Position numbers and translations under genes: made by a program
Source of the DNA: CAMDBL01 sp964498125
GTDB taxonomy: Bacteria; Pseudomonadota; Alphaproteobacteria; Rhizobiales; Hyphomicrobiaceae
Direction of reading: 5' to 3'
NCBI GenBank assembly: GCA_964498125.1
Contig: CAZCGE010000039.1
Span: 1 to 64,000, forward strand
DNA: 64,000 nt
Notes under the pieces: generated by a model
The model's input: only the letters and a program-made list of their open reading frames with translations
Told to the model about the DNA's origin: nothing
Databases searched by the model: none
In this document: positions 56,406-64,000 of the stretch, one piece after another
How the letters are laid out: each line of letters starts with the position of its first letter
Numbering within the stretch: the stretch's first letter is position 1

Positions 56406-58316
56406 ATGCTGGTCATTGGACGCATCGCGGCTGGGCCGGGCTGGGTGCTGCCGCCCGTTGTGGTGCTGTCGGTGATCTGGGCCGGTCTTGCGACCGCACA
56501 ATCCCCGCCAGCTCCCGTTCCCTCGCAACCGGCGGCCGCCTATGCGGGGCCGAATGGCGGTGGTGCCGAGGCTACGCCCGCGCCGGCGGAAGCTGCCCCA
56601 TCCATCACGGGCATCAGGATTGATAGCCATCGGGTGACGTTCGAAGGCCTTGGCGTGGCCGGGCGTTTCGTCGATGTCCGGCAGGACCAGCGCCTGCTCG
56701 GCATCGCCACCGTCGACGACAAAGGTCATTGGGGACTGGTGATCGAGCAGCCATTGCCGATCGGCGAGCATCGGATCACAGCATCCTCGCGCGCAGTGGC
56801 CGGCACCGAGCTTTTGGCCGGGCCGGTCGTGCTGGTGTCGATTCCGGAGGGGTTCACCGGGTTGGCCAAGCTGTCTCAGCCAGCCGGCGCGGGCCGGGAA
56901 GGCGCGACGCTGGCGGCGCTGGAAGCCGAGTTACAGCGCCGCCACGCCGAGGAAATGGCGGCGGCGGTTTCGGAGCATTTTTCCGAGATTCTGGCCACGA
57001 CGCAGTGGCAGCGCATTGTCGAGCCCAAGGCTGCAAAGGAAACTGAGACCCGGCGCGAGCCAGCTGCGACCGAGGCTCCGGCCGCGGTCGCAGCGCCCTT
57101 TGCCGCGATCAACGGTTGGTTCCAGCACGGCGCACGCGCCTATCACGAGCAGGTTGTGCATCGTTTGTCAGCGCCCCCCGCCGCAGAGGTGCGGCACGGG
57201 CAAACCGAAACGTCCTTGTTGGGCGGCGTGCAGGACTGGCTGACCCAATCGCGTCGCGAATATCACACGGACATCGTCAGCAAGCTCTCGCTGCCCGCGT
57301 CCCTGGCCTCCAGCGATGGCGCCGGCCGGCCACCGCCGCCGCCCCCCCAGGCGATGCCTGCCGCGAATACTATGGAAACGCGCGCCGCCGCGGAGCGGCA
57401 AAAAGTCGAAGCGGAGCGCAAGGCCGAGGCCGACCGCGCCGAAGCACGGCGGCTGGCCAACGCCAAACGGACCGAGGACGAACGGCAGGCCGCCGAGGCT
57501 GCCAGGGTTGCCAAGGCCGACGAGGCCATGCGTGTCCGGGAGGCAGCGGCCCACGCGGCCGAGCGCAAGGCACAGCTCGAGGCGCAGCGCCTGGCCAGCC
57601 TGGATTTGAAGGCAAAAGAGGATGCCACGCGGGCGTCGGTAGACAGCCGGCCCGCTGCGTCATCGCTGCTGGACAGTGGGCGGGGATCGCCCGCTCGCGT
57701 CGCTGCCGGCTTCAGGTCCGAGGCCGATTATCGCAGGGTCATGCTGGAGGCGGCACGTGCACCGAAGGTGCGGCCGGATGCCACTCCGCCATCGCGGCGG
57801 ACCAAGCCGGCGGCCGAGCGACGAGCAAGTCTCGATACCGACAAGATGCACGAGCGCCGCAGCGCGGCGTCCGTCAGCGCCTTCCAATCGCTCGGCTTCA
57901 AGTCGGAGGACGACTATCGCAGGGCCCTGATCCAGGCATCGCGGGCGCCCAAGGTGCTGCCCGAACGTGGCTCGCGGCGCAGCGATGGCAGTCGGGCGCA
58001 ACCGGTGCGTGAGGCGGCCAATCGGCCCCCACACCAGGAACAGCGCCTCAACCTGGGCGCCGGCCGGGCCGCGCCGCCACCGGGCCGGCGTGAGGAGCGG
58101 CCGGTCGCCGATTGCCCCGCCGCGGGCCGGCAGATCTCCCTGCCTGGCACCTATGTGGTCCGCAATGGCGACACACTGTGGAGAATTGCCCAGCGGCACT
58201 ACGGCGATGGTGTGGCCTACCCCAGGATTGCCAGGGCCAACCGGGCGACCGTTCCCGACCCGGACCTGATCGAGCCGTGCCAGAGCCTGGTACTGCCGGG
58301 ACGGGCCAACCGTTGA
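56406..58316 (+). CDS. Exported LysM-domain protein with internal duplications
   Basis: A 636-residue protein with a signal peptide or signal anchor (about 1-32, ending TAQS) and Ala/Pro/Gly-rich low complexity. LysM domain at the very C-terminus (YVVRNGDTLWRIAQRHYGDGVAYPRIARAN) binds peptidoglycan. Internal duplications are WFQHGARAYHEQVVHRLS / WLTQSRREYHTDIVSKLS and GFRSEADYRRVMLEAARAPKV / GFKSEDDYRRALIQASRAPKV. A Glu/Arg/Ala-rich coiled-coil segment lies between the two pairs. ATG 56406 is chosen because the hydrophobic core directly follows. Probably an envelope scaffold. Confidence 0.75.
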   Translation: MLVIGRIAAGPGWVLPPVVVLSVIWAGLATAQSPPAPVPSQPAAAYAGPNGGGAEATPAPAEAAPSITGIRIDSHRVTFEGLGVAGRFVDVRQDQRLLGIATVDDKGHWGLVIEQPLPIGEHRITASSRAVAGTELLAGPVVLVSIPEGFTGLAKLSQPAGAGREGATLAALEAELQRRHAEEMAAAVSEHFSEILATTQWQRIVEPKAAKETETRREPAATEAPAAVAAPFAAINGWFQHGARAYHEQVVHRLSAPPAAEVRHGQTETSLLGGVQDWLTQSRREYHTDIVSKLSLPASLASSDGAGRPPPPPPQAMPAANTMETRAAAERQKVEAERKAEADRAEARRLANAKRTEDERQAAEAARVAKADEAMRVREAAAHAAERKAQLEAQRLASLDLKAKEDATRASVDSRPAASSLLDSGRGSPARVAAGFRSEADYRRVMLEAARAPKVRPDATPPSRRTKPAAERRASLDTDKMHERRSAASVSAFQSLGFKSEDDYRRALIQASRAPKVLPERGSRRSDGSRAQPVREAANRPPHQEQRLNLGAGRAAPPPGRREERPVADCPAAGRQISLPGTYVVRNGDTLWRIAQRHYGDGVAYPRIARANRATVPDPDLIEPCQSLVLPGRANR

Positions 58317-58408
58317 ACCTCGCCTGTAGACTGCGCGCGGCGCCCTTGCGGCACGCCCTCGGCTGTGCCTAATGCGGCGACAGACGACGTCATCCAAGGC
58401 AGGCACCC

Positions 58409-60352
58409 ATGTCGCCACATCTCCGGGGGTTTCGCGGGCCGGGGGGCAAGGCCAACCCGCTCGACCTCGCCAATCGTTTCGACCAGTGGACGGTGCTGAG
58501 CGGTCTGTTGCCGTTCGTGTGGCCGGCCGGCCGGCCGGATCTGCGCGTGCGCGTGGTCCTGGCCTTCATCGTGCTGGTGCTGGCCAAGCTCGTCACCATC
58601 GCCGTGCCGATTTTCTTCAAGGAGGCGACCGACTGGCTGACGACCAATGCACCGGCGGCGGGCGCAGGCGGCGTGGCGCGCGGCCTGGCGTTCGGCGCCG
58701 CCATGCTGATCCTCGCCTACGGCACGGGCCGTGTGCTGATGATGGTGTTGAACCAGACCCGCGACGTGCTGTTCACCAAGGTCGGGCAGAACGCGGTGCG
58801 CGAGCTCAACAACCGCACCTTCCAGCACCTGCACCGCCTCTCGCTGCGCTTCCACCTGGAGCGGCGCACCGGCGGACTGTCGCGCGTCATCGAGCGCGGC
58901 ACGCGCGGCATCGACCTGATCATCCGCATGGGCATCCTGAACGTGATTCCGACGGTGCTGGAGCTGGTGCTGATCTGCGGCATCTTGCTCTGGTACTTCA
59001 ATGCGATCTACGTCGTCATCACGCTGACCACCGTGGCGCTCTACCTCTGGTACACGTTCGCCGCCTCGGAATGGCGCATGTCGATCCGCCGCGAGATGAA
59101 CGACAGTGACACCGAGGCCAACACCAAGGCGATCGACAGCCTGCTCAACTACGAGACCGTCAAGTATTTCGGCAACGAGGCGCACGAGGCCAGGCGCTTC
59201 GACGCCTCGATGGCGCGCTACGAGCAGGCCGCGATCAGGACCTACTATTCGCTCGGCGTGCTGAACTCGGGCCAGTCGCTGATCTTCACCGCCGGCATGA
59301 CCATCTCGATGCTGCTGGCCGGGCGCGGCGTCGCCAATGGCACGCTGACGATCGGCGACTTCGTCATGATCAACGCCATGATGATCCAGCTTTACATGCC
59401 GCTGAATTTCATGGGCATGGTCTACCGCGAGATCAAGCAGGGCCTGGTCGACCTGGAGACGATGTTCGCCCTGGTGTCGGAGAACCCGGAGATCGAGGAC
59501 AAGCCCGGAGCCAGGCCGCTGGCGATCGACAAGGGCACCATCCGCTTCGAGAACGTCTCCTTCCGCTACGAGGCCGACCGGGCGATCCTGAAGGACGTCT
59601 CCTTCGAGGTGCCGGCCGGCAAGATGGTGGCGATCGTCGGTCCCTCGGGCGCGGGCAAGTCGACCGTCAGCCGCATCCTGTTCCGCTTCTACGACATCGC
59701 CGACGGCCGCGTGACGATCGACGGCCAGGACATTCGCGACGTGACGCAAGAGTCCTTGCGCGCCGCCATCGGCGTGGTGCCGCAGGACACCGTCCTGTTC
59801 AACGACACGATCCTCTACAACATCCGTTACGGCCGGCCGGGGGCGAGCGATGCCGAGGTCGAGGAGGCCGCCAGGCTCGCCCAGATCGATCCCTTTATCA
59901 AGCTGCTGCCGCAGGGCTACAAGACGCAGGTCGGCGAGCGTGGCCTGAAGCTGTCGGGTGGCGAGAAGCAGCGCGTCGCCATCGCCCGCACGATTCTGAA
60001 GGGTCCGCCGATCCTGATGCTGGACGAGGCGACCAGCGCGCTCGACAGCCACACCGAGAAGGAGATCCAGGACGCGCTCGACCGGGTGGCGAAGAACCGC
60101 ACGACGCTGGTCATCGCGCATCGGCTGTCGACCATCGTGCACGCCGACAACATCCTGGTGCTGGAGCAGGGAAAATTGGTCGAGCAGGGCACGCACGGCG
60201 AGCTGATCGCCAGGGACGGCCTCTACGCCAGCCTGTGGAACCGGCAGCGGGCCGCCGAGAAGGCACGCGAGGAACTGGCGCAGGTGCTGGAGGAGGCCGA
60301 CAAGGCCGGCGCGCTGCGGCCGGCGGATAGGAGGGTGGAGGTGGGGGAGTAG
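58409..60352 (+). CDS. Atm1-type ABC exporter (ATP-binding/permease)
   Basis: A 647-residue half-size ABC exporter. Six membrane helices lie in about 40-330, with the Atm1 hallmark NYETVKYFGNE before the last pair. The nucleotide-binding domain has Walker A GPSGAGKST, signature LSGGEKQRVAIARTILKGP, Walker B ILMLDEATSALD and switch His in IAHRL. Bacterial Atm1 relatives export glutathione-bound metals or sulphur-containing precursors for Fe-S proteins. It forms a homodimer. Ribosome site unclear; the 5' end follows 92 bases behind the LysM gene on the same strand. Confidence 0.92.
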   Translation: MSPHLRGFRGPGGKANPLDLANRFDQWTVLSGLLPFVWPAGRPDLRVRVVLAFIVLVLAKLVTIAVPIFFKEATDWLTTNAPAAGAGGVARGLAFGAAMLILAYGTGRVLMMVLNQTRDVLFTKVGQNAVRELNNRTFQHLHRLSLRFHLERRTGGLSRVIERGTRGIDLIIRMGILNVIPTVLELVLICGILLWYFNAIYVVITLTTVALYLWYTFAASEWRMSIRREMNDSDTEANTKAIDSLLNYETVKYFGNEAHEARRFDASMARYEQAAIRTYYSLGVLNSGQSLIFTAGMTISMLLAGRGVANGTLTIGDFVMINAMMIQLYMPLNFMGMVYREIKQGLVDLETMFALVSENPEIEDKPGARPLAIDKGTIRFENVSFRYEADRAILKDVSFEVPAGKMVAIVGPSGAGKSTVSRILFRFYDIADGRVTIDGQDIRDVTQESLRAAIGVVPQDTVLFNDTILYNIRYGRPGASDAEVEEAARLAQIDPFIKLLPQGYKTQVGERGLKLSGGEKQRVAIARTILKGPPILMLDEATSALDSHTEKEIQDALDRVAKNRTTLVIAHRLSTIVHADNILVLEQGKLVEQGTHGELIARDGLYASLWNRQRAAEKAREELAQVLEEADKAGALRPADRRVEVGE

Positions 60353-60361
60353 GCCACGGCT

Positions 60362-60502
60362 GTCATCGCGGGGCTTGTCCCCGCGATCCACCTCTCGGCG
60401 CAATCTGAAGGTCGCGATGTGGTGCTGGTGGCGTAACAGCGCACTCCCGTTCGGGACGGAGTGCATGGCGCCCTGGATCGCGGGGACGAGCCCCGCGATG
60501 AC
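60362..60502. repeat. Inverted repeat pair after the Atm1-type gene
   Basis: GTCATCGCGGGGCTTGTCCC... (60362-60390) and its inverted near-copy (60474-60502) form a 29-base pair with only a one- or two-base difference, separated by 83 bases. The unit type (cgCGGGGxxGTCCCCGcg) is widespread in alphaproteobacteria. It fills the 337-base gap between the ABC gene and the next membrane-protein gene. Confidence 0.8.
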
Positions 60503-60689
60503 AACGGCATGATGGCCCATTTCGCCCGTGGGGGAGGCACCGGCAAGGATATGACCAACCGGCCGTGGAAGGAGCGCGAACACCGCGCAGCCCTCGATCC
60601 GTTCGAGGCTCTGCCGCCCGAGATCTGATGGCGAAGGCCACGTTAACCTGTCTGTGCGCAGATGAAGTTCCAATCAAGGCCCACGGGCA

Positions 60690-61364
60690 ATGACGATGAA
60701 CGCATTGGCAGGCAGTCTCCGGCTGGTCGCGAAAGCACTCGGTGCGCTGTTGGCGGGCGCCGGCCGGCTGTTGCGTGCCGGCCTCTCGCTGCTGCTGGCC
60801 CTTGTCTTGTTGTTCGAGGAATGGGGCTGGCGGCCGTTGGTCGAGGCGCTGGGCTGGCTCGCCCGGTTCCGGCTGTGGGCGCGGATCGAGGGCTGGATTG
60901 CCGGCTTGCCGCCTTATGGCGCGCTGGTGGTGTTCGCGCTGCCGACCGCCATCCTGCTGCCGGTCAAGCTCGGCGCGCTCTTTCTCCTGGCGCAAGGCAA
61001 GGTGCTGATGGCGACCGCGTTCCTGGCGATGGCCAAGCTTGCCAGCACCGCCATCGTCGCCCGCATCTTTCTGCTGACCAGGCCGGCGCTGATGCGGCTC
61101 GCCTGGTTTGCTCGCCTCTACAATCTGTTCATGCCCTGGAAGGAGGCGCTGCAGGTGTGGATCAGGGCGTCGTGGGCTTGGCGCTATGGCCGCATGCTGA
61201 AAGGCTGGGTGGCGCGCGAGGTCCGGCAGACCTGGCGCCTCTGGCGACCGCGGCTGCAGGCGGCCTGGACGCGCGCGCGAGCGGAACTGGCCCAGTGGAA
61301 GCTTCGGGCGCGGACTGCAGTCCTGCGCGGCTGGCGGCGGATGTGTGTGGCGCTGCGCCGGTAA
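60690..61364 (+). CDS. Membrane protein of unknown function
   Basis: A 224-residue protein with several hydrophobic segments (LLRAGLSLLLALVLLFEEW near 26-45, YGALVVFALPTAILLPVKLGALFLL near 75-100, AFLAMAKLASTAIVARIFLL) and a strongly basic Arg/Trp-rich C-terminus that could contact the membrane surface or nucleic acid. No family recognised. It converges with the RlmD-like gene (stops 8 bases apart). Confidence 0.65.
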   Translation: MTMNALAGSLRLVAKALGALLAGAGRLLRAGLSLLLALVLLFEEWGWRPLVEALGWLARFRLWARIEGWIAGLPPYGALVVFALPTAILLPVKLGALFLLAQGKVLMATAFLAMAKLASTAIVARIFLLTRPALMRLAWFARLYNLFMPWKEALQVWIRASWAWRYGRMLKGWVAREVRQTWRLWRPRLQAAWTRARAELAQWKLRARTAVLRGWRRMCVALRR

Positions 61365-61372
61365 GGGCGGGT

Positions 61373-62599
61373 TCAGCGCCTGAGGACAGCCACCGCTTCG
61401 ACATGGGCTGAGAAGCGGAACTGATCGATCGGCGTCACTACGCCGAGCTTGAATCCGGCGTCGATCAGGATGCGGGCATCGCGGGCCAGCGTCGCCGGGT
61501 TGCACGAGACAGCGACAACAACGTTGACCTTGGAGCGGGCAATGGCTTCGCTTTGCGCCTTGGCGCCGGCACGTGGTGGGTCGATGACGACGACGTCGAA
61601 GCCGTTCAGCTCCATCGGCGATAGCGGCTCCAGGAACAGGTCGCGCCGCTTGGTCTCGATGCGCTTCAGGCCCTGCGCGCTTCTGAGCGCCTGCGTCAGC
61701 GTTGCAAGTGCCGCCTTGTCGTCATCGACGGCCAGGACCTGGGCCTTGCGCGCCAAGGGGAATGTGAACGTGCCGATGCCGCAAAACAAATCGGCGATGC
61801 GGCGAGCCTTGCCGATACCACCTATCACGAGTTCGACCAGGCGCGCTTCAGCCTCCGGCACGGCCTGCATGAAGATGCCGTTGGGTGGTTCGACGGTGAT
61901 GCCGCCGAGCATGAGGCGTGGGCGCGTCAGCTCGGCAACCGTCTCGCGCTCGACCGCCAAGCGGGCTAGGCCCATCGCCCGGGCATGCGCCGCCAGGTGG
62001 GCGCGAAGATCGGGCGATGGCTTCTGGCCGCCGGTCGACAAGGTGGCATCGAGGCCCGTGTCGGTTGCCGTCACTGTCAAACGGCCACTGTCGCCTTCAA
62101 CCAGCACCAGACCGGCCAAATCGCGCAGCGCCGGCAGCGCGTCGGCGATTCGCCGGTCGAGCACCGGGCACTCGGCGAGGTCGACCAGCGTGTGACGGCC
62201 GGCCTCGCGAAAGCCGATGTGGATGCGGCCGCGCCGCGCGATGCCGAATACCGCGCGGCGGCGGGAGTGGAGGGCTACGCCTTCGAGCGGGGCGACATCG
62301 GCGGCGATGCCGCGATGGGCGAAGGCCTGTACGACGGTGCCATGCTTCCAGGCACGGTAGCAAGCCTCTGACATATGCTGCACGGCGCAGCCGCCGCAGA
62401 CGCCGAAATGACGGCAGATCGGCGTCTGCCGGTCGGGGCTGTCGCTCAAGCGTTGCGGCGGTGTGTCGTCGGCACCGAGCCGCCAGCGCTCGCCTGGCAG
62501 CGCGCCGGCAATGAACACCTCGCCCGCGGCCGTCTCGACGACGCCGTCGCCCTGTGCACCGAGGCGGGAGATGGTGACGTCGTGATGCTCACTGCTCAT
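61373..62599 (-). CDS. rlmD: RlmD/TrmA-like 23S rRNA m5U methyltransferase
   Basis: A 408-residue SAM-dependent RNA methyltransferase. An N-terminal TRAM-like segment (1-55) is followed by iron-sulfur cysteines in RHFGVCGGCAVQH (about 64-76) and a far C-terminal cysteine in AVSCNPATLARD, the SCNP motif holding the catalytic Cys. SAM binding is via LFCGIGTFTFPLA and IDPPRAGAK. It methylates U1939 or U747-like sites of 23S rRNA in relatives. It overlaps tlyA by 11 bases. Confidence 0.85.
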   Translation of the reverse strand: MSSEHHDVTISRLGAQGDGVVETAAGEVFIAGALPGERWRLGADDTPPQRLSDSPDRQTPICRHFGVCGGCAVQHMSEACYRAWKHGTVVQAFAHRGIAADVAPLEGVALHSRRRAVFGIARRGRIHIGFREAGRHTLVDLAECPVLDRRIADALPALRDLAGLVLVEGDSGRLTVTATDTGLDATLSTGGQKPSPDLRAHLAAHARAMGLARLAVERETVAELTRPRLMLGGITVEPPNGIFMQAVPEAEARLVELVIGGIGKARRIADLFCGIGTFTFPLARKAQVLAVDDDKAALATLTQALRSAQGLKRIETKRRDLFLEPLSPMELNGFDVVVIDPPRAGAKAQSEAIARSKVNVVVAVSCNPATLARDARILIDAGFKLGVVTPIDQFRFSAHVEAVAVLRR

Positions 62600-63335
62600 G
62601 GACGGCTCCGATCAGGACCTCGACATTGCCCGAGCCGCCGGTGATGGGAGAGGGTGTGACGCCGAGCACGCGCCAATTCGGCTGCGCGGCAAGCCAGTCG
62701 CAAACCCGCGCCACCGCGGCGTCCCGCTTGCCCGGATCGCGGACAATGCCGCCCTTGCCGACCGCCTCCCGCCCGGCCTCGAACTGCGGTTTGATCAGCG
62801 CGATCAGCCAGGCCCCCGGTGCGGCCAGGGTCAGCGCGGCGGGCAGCGCCAGGGTCAGCGAGATGAAGCTCACGTCGGCAACGATGGCGCCGACCGGCTC
62901 GGGAATGAGTGCGTGGTCGAGGTGGCGGGCATCGACGCCTTGCAGCGACACGACGCGGCGATCGGCGGCGATGCGCGGGTGCAGCTGGCCATGGCCGACA
63001 TCGACGGCGTAGACCCGCGTCGCCCCGAGTTCCAGCAACACCTCGCTGAAGCCGCCGGTGGAGGCGCCGACGTCGAGCGCCACGCGATCACGGGGGTCGA
63101 ACGCGAACGCATCGAGACCCGCCAACAGCTTCTCGGCGCCACGCGAGACATGCGTGCCGGCGCCCGGCGTGACCGCAATCTCGACCTCGCCGTGGATCAT
63201 TTGCGCGGGCTTTGCCGCGACCGCCGTGCCGACGCGGACCAACCCGCGCCGGATCAGGTCGCGCGCCCGCGAGCGGCTCGCCACCAAGCCGCGCTCCACC
63301 ATTTCCTCGTCGAGCCTGCGGCGTTCATGGGTCAT
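62589..63335 (-). CDS. tlyA: TlyA family 16S/23S rRNA 2'-O-methyltransferase
   Basis: A 248-residue protein with an N-terminal S4 RNA-binding domain (RLDEEMVERGLVASRSRARDLIRRGLVRVG) and a C-terminal FtsJ-like SAM fold (VALDVGASTGGFSEVLLELGA, ADVSFISLTLALPA, IKPQFEAGREAVGKGGIVRD). TlyA modifies cytidines of 16S and 23S rRNA; loss gives capreomycin resistance in mycobacteria. The ATG at 63335 is preceded by no good Shine-Dalgarno, but the conserved RRRLDEEM start sits four residues later. Confidence 0.9.
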   Translation of the reverse strand: MTHERRRLDEEMVERGLVASRSRARDLIRRGLVRVGTAVAAKPAQMIHGEVEIAVTPGAGTHVSRGAEKLLAGLDAFAFDPRDRVALDVGASTGGFSEVLLELGATRVYAVDVGHGQLHPRIAADRRVVSLQGVDARHLDHALIPEPVGAIVADVSFISLTLALPAALTLAAPGAWLIALIKPQFEAGREAVGKGGIVRDPGKRDAAVARVCDWLAAQPNWRVLGVTPSPITGGSGNVEVLIGAVHEQ

Positions 63336-63459
63336 GGGGTGGCACGTGAGAGCGGAGCGGGGTGGTTGCATACAACAGATCGTAAACCCATCTTCATCGG
63401 CGTGGCTCATGCCATGCTATATTGGTGGCCACCAGGGGCAACGTGCAAGGGAGACGCAG

Positions 63460-64000
63460 ATGAACCGCCGCAACGCATTGAACATGATGCTCGGTACCGC
63501 AACGCTGATAGCGGCACCGGCCGTGCTGAAACGTGGTGCGCTGGCACAGGCGCCAGCCGCCGCGCCAACCTTCACCCTGCCGCCGCTCGGCTATGCCTAC
63601 GAGGCGCTGGAGCCGCATATCGACACGGCGACGATGGGCTTCCACCACAAGAACCATCATCAGGCTTTCATCAACAACCTGAATGGCCTGGTCGACAAGT
63701 ACACCGATCTCAAGACCCGGAAGATCGAGGATATATTGTCCAATCTCGCCGCCGTGCCCGATGCGGTGCGGATGCCCGTGCGCAACAGCCTCGGCGGCCA
63801 CTTCAATCACACCTTCTTCTGGGAGGAGATGACGCCGGGCGGCGCCAAGGCCCCGGCGGGCGACTTGAAAAGCGCTATCGACGGCGTCTTCGGCTCGGTC
63901 GAGAAAATGCAGGAGGCGGTGGCGCAGGCGGGGATGACGCGGTTCGGCTCGGGCTGGGCGTGGCTCGCCGTCGGCCGCGACAAGAAGCTCAGCGTCTTCA
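63460..64000 (+). CDS. sodB: Tat-exported Fe/Mn superoxide dismutase (3' end outside window)
   Basis: The first 180 codons are visible; the gene runs past the right edge. The N-terminal NRRNALNMMLGTATLIAAPAV is a twin-arginine signal, and an AGGGAG ribosome site precedes ATG 63460. The SOD fold starts at LPPLGYAYEALEPHI with metal His in MGFHHKNHHQAF, and NHTFFWEEMTPGG supplies another His. The two later ligands (Asp, His) are outside. The Tat signal indicates export of a folded, metal-loaded enzyme to the periplasm to remove superoxide there. Confidence 0.85.
   Translation, partial: MNRRNALNMMLGTATLIAAPAVLKRGALAQAPAAAPTFTLPPLGYAYEALEPHIDTATMGFHHKNHHQAFINNLNGLVDKYTDLKTRKIEDILSNLAAVPDAVRMPVRNSLGGHFNHTFFWEEMTPGGAKAPAGDLKSAIDGVFGSVEKMQEAVAQAGMTRFGSGWAWLAVGRDKKLSVF

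Noticed and set aside
58217..60673. Long open frame on the minus strand across the Atm1-type gene
   Set aside because: It is the GC-driven antisense of an intact ABC exporter, rich in His/Asp/Arg/Gln with no domain or ribosome site.

Overview
This 64 kb window is chromosomal DNA of a GC-rich alphaproteobacterium. The evidence is a CtrA master regulator with its antagonist SciP and an alphaproteobacterial FliJ nearby, an ExoR-like periplasmic Sel1-repeat protein, a PmtA-type phospholipid methyltransferase, a TipN-like two-helix coiled-coil protein, an Atm1-type ABC exporter, an adrenodoxin-type ferredoxin and an Obg without the C-terminal OCT domain. The genus cannot be fixed from sequence alone; the mix (NIPSNAP proteins, DgcA-like racemase, dispersed hairpin repeats) fits Rhodospirillales/Hyphomicrobiales-type soil or freshwater bacteria.

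Layout. 1-1.3 kb: the end of an IS1595/ISXO2-like element that has cut off the N-terminus of an AT-rich P-loop ATPase gene. 1.6-9.3 kb: azlCD amino-acid exporter, an HpaI-type aldolase, an epimerase, rplU-rpmA-obgE, a Met tRNA, pmtA and mnmA. 9.7-12.9 kb: the cell-cycle block sciP, a lipoprotein, fliJ and ctrA. 13-28 kb: metabolism and envelope genes (tandem NIPSNAP, xthA, ExoR-like, ilvD, a DUF898 protein with an M48 peptidase, a DUF459 pseudo-hydrolase, a Crp/Fnr regulator, a second IlvD/Edd dehydratase, prpE, a DgcA-like racemase). 28.6-34.6 kb: the TipN-like protein, an HPt protein, a ferredoxin and its reductase, a lipoprotein. 34.7-36.7 kb: a two-gene accessory module (membrane-anchored ParA/MinD-like ATPase plus helical partner) flanked by a duplicated 3' end of the neighbouring VWA gene. 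37-47.7 kb: the VWA gene, methyltransferase, secreted proteins, cyclase, NIPSNAP, a decayed BrnT toxin with intact antitoxin, recJ, RidA, lipoprotein and acyl-CoA ligase. 47.7-53.4 kb: vapBC between two copies of a 30-bp carB sequence, then carB, greA and a Doc toxin paired with an AbrB-type antitoxin. 53.5-64 kb: SDR, HtpX-like and LOG proteins, a LysM protein, the Atm1-type exporter, an RlmD-like methyltransferase, TlyA and the start of a Tat-exported superoxide dismutase.

The core genes are ordinary housekeeping. The accessory pieces share a theme: small toxin-antitoxin or ATPase modules sit at the ends of core genes, two of them with a duplicated fragment of that core gene, and several mobile or toxic genes are broken (IS-truncated ATPase, nonsense-mutated BrnT). 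Structured inverted repeats of at least four kinds fill intergenic gaps, mostly between converging genes. The best candidate for an undescribed system is the ParA-like ATPase/partner pair at 34.8-36.7 kb.
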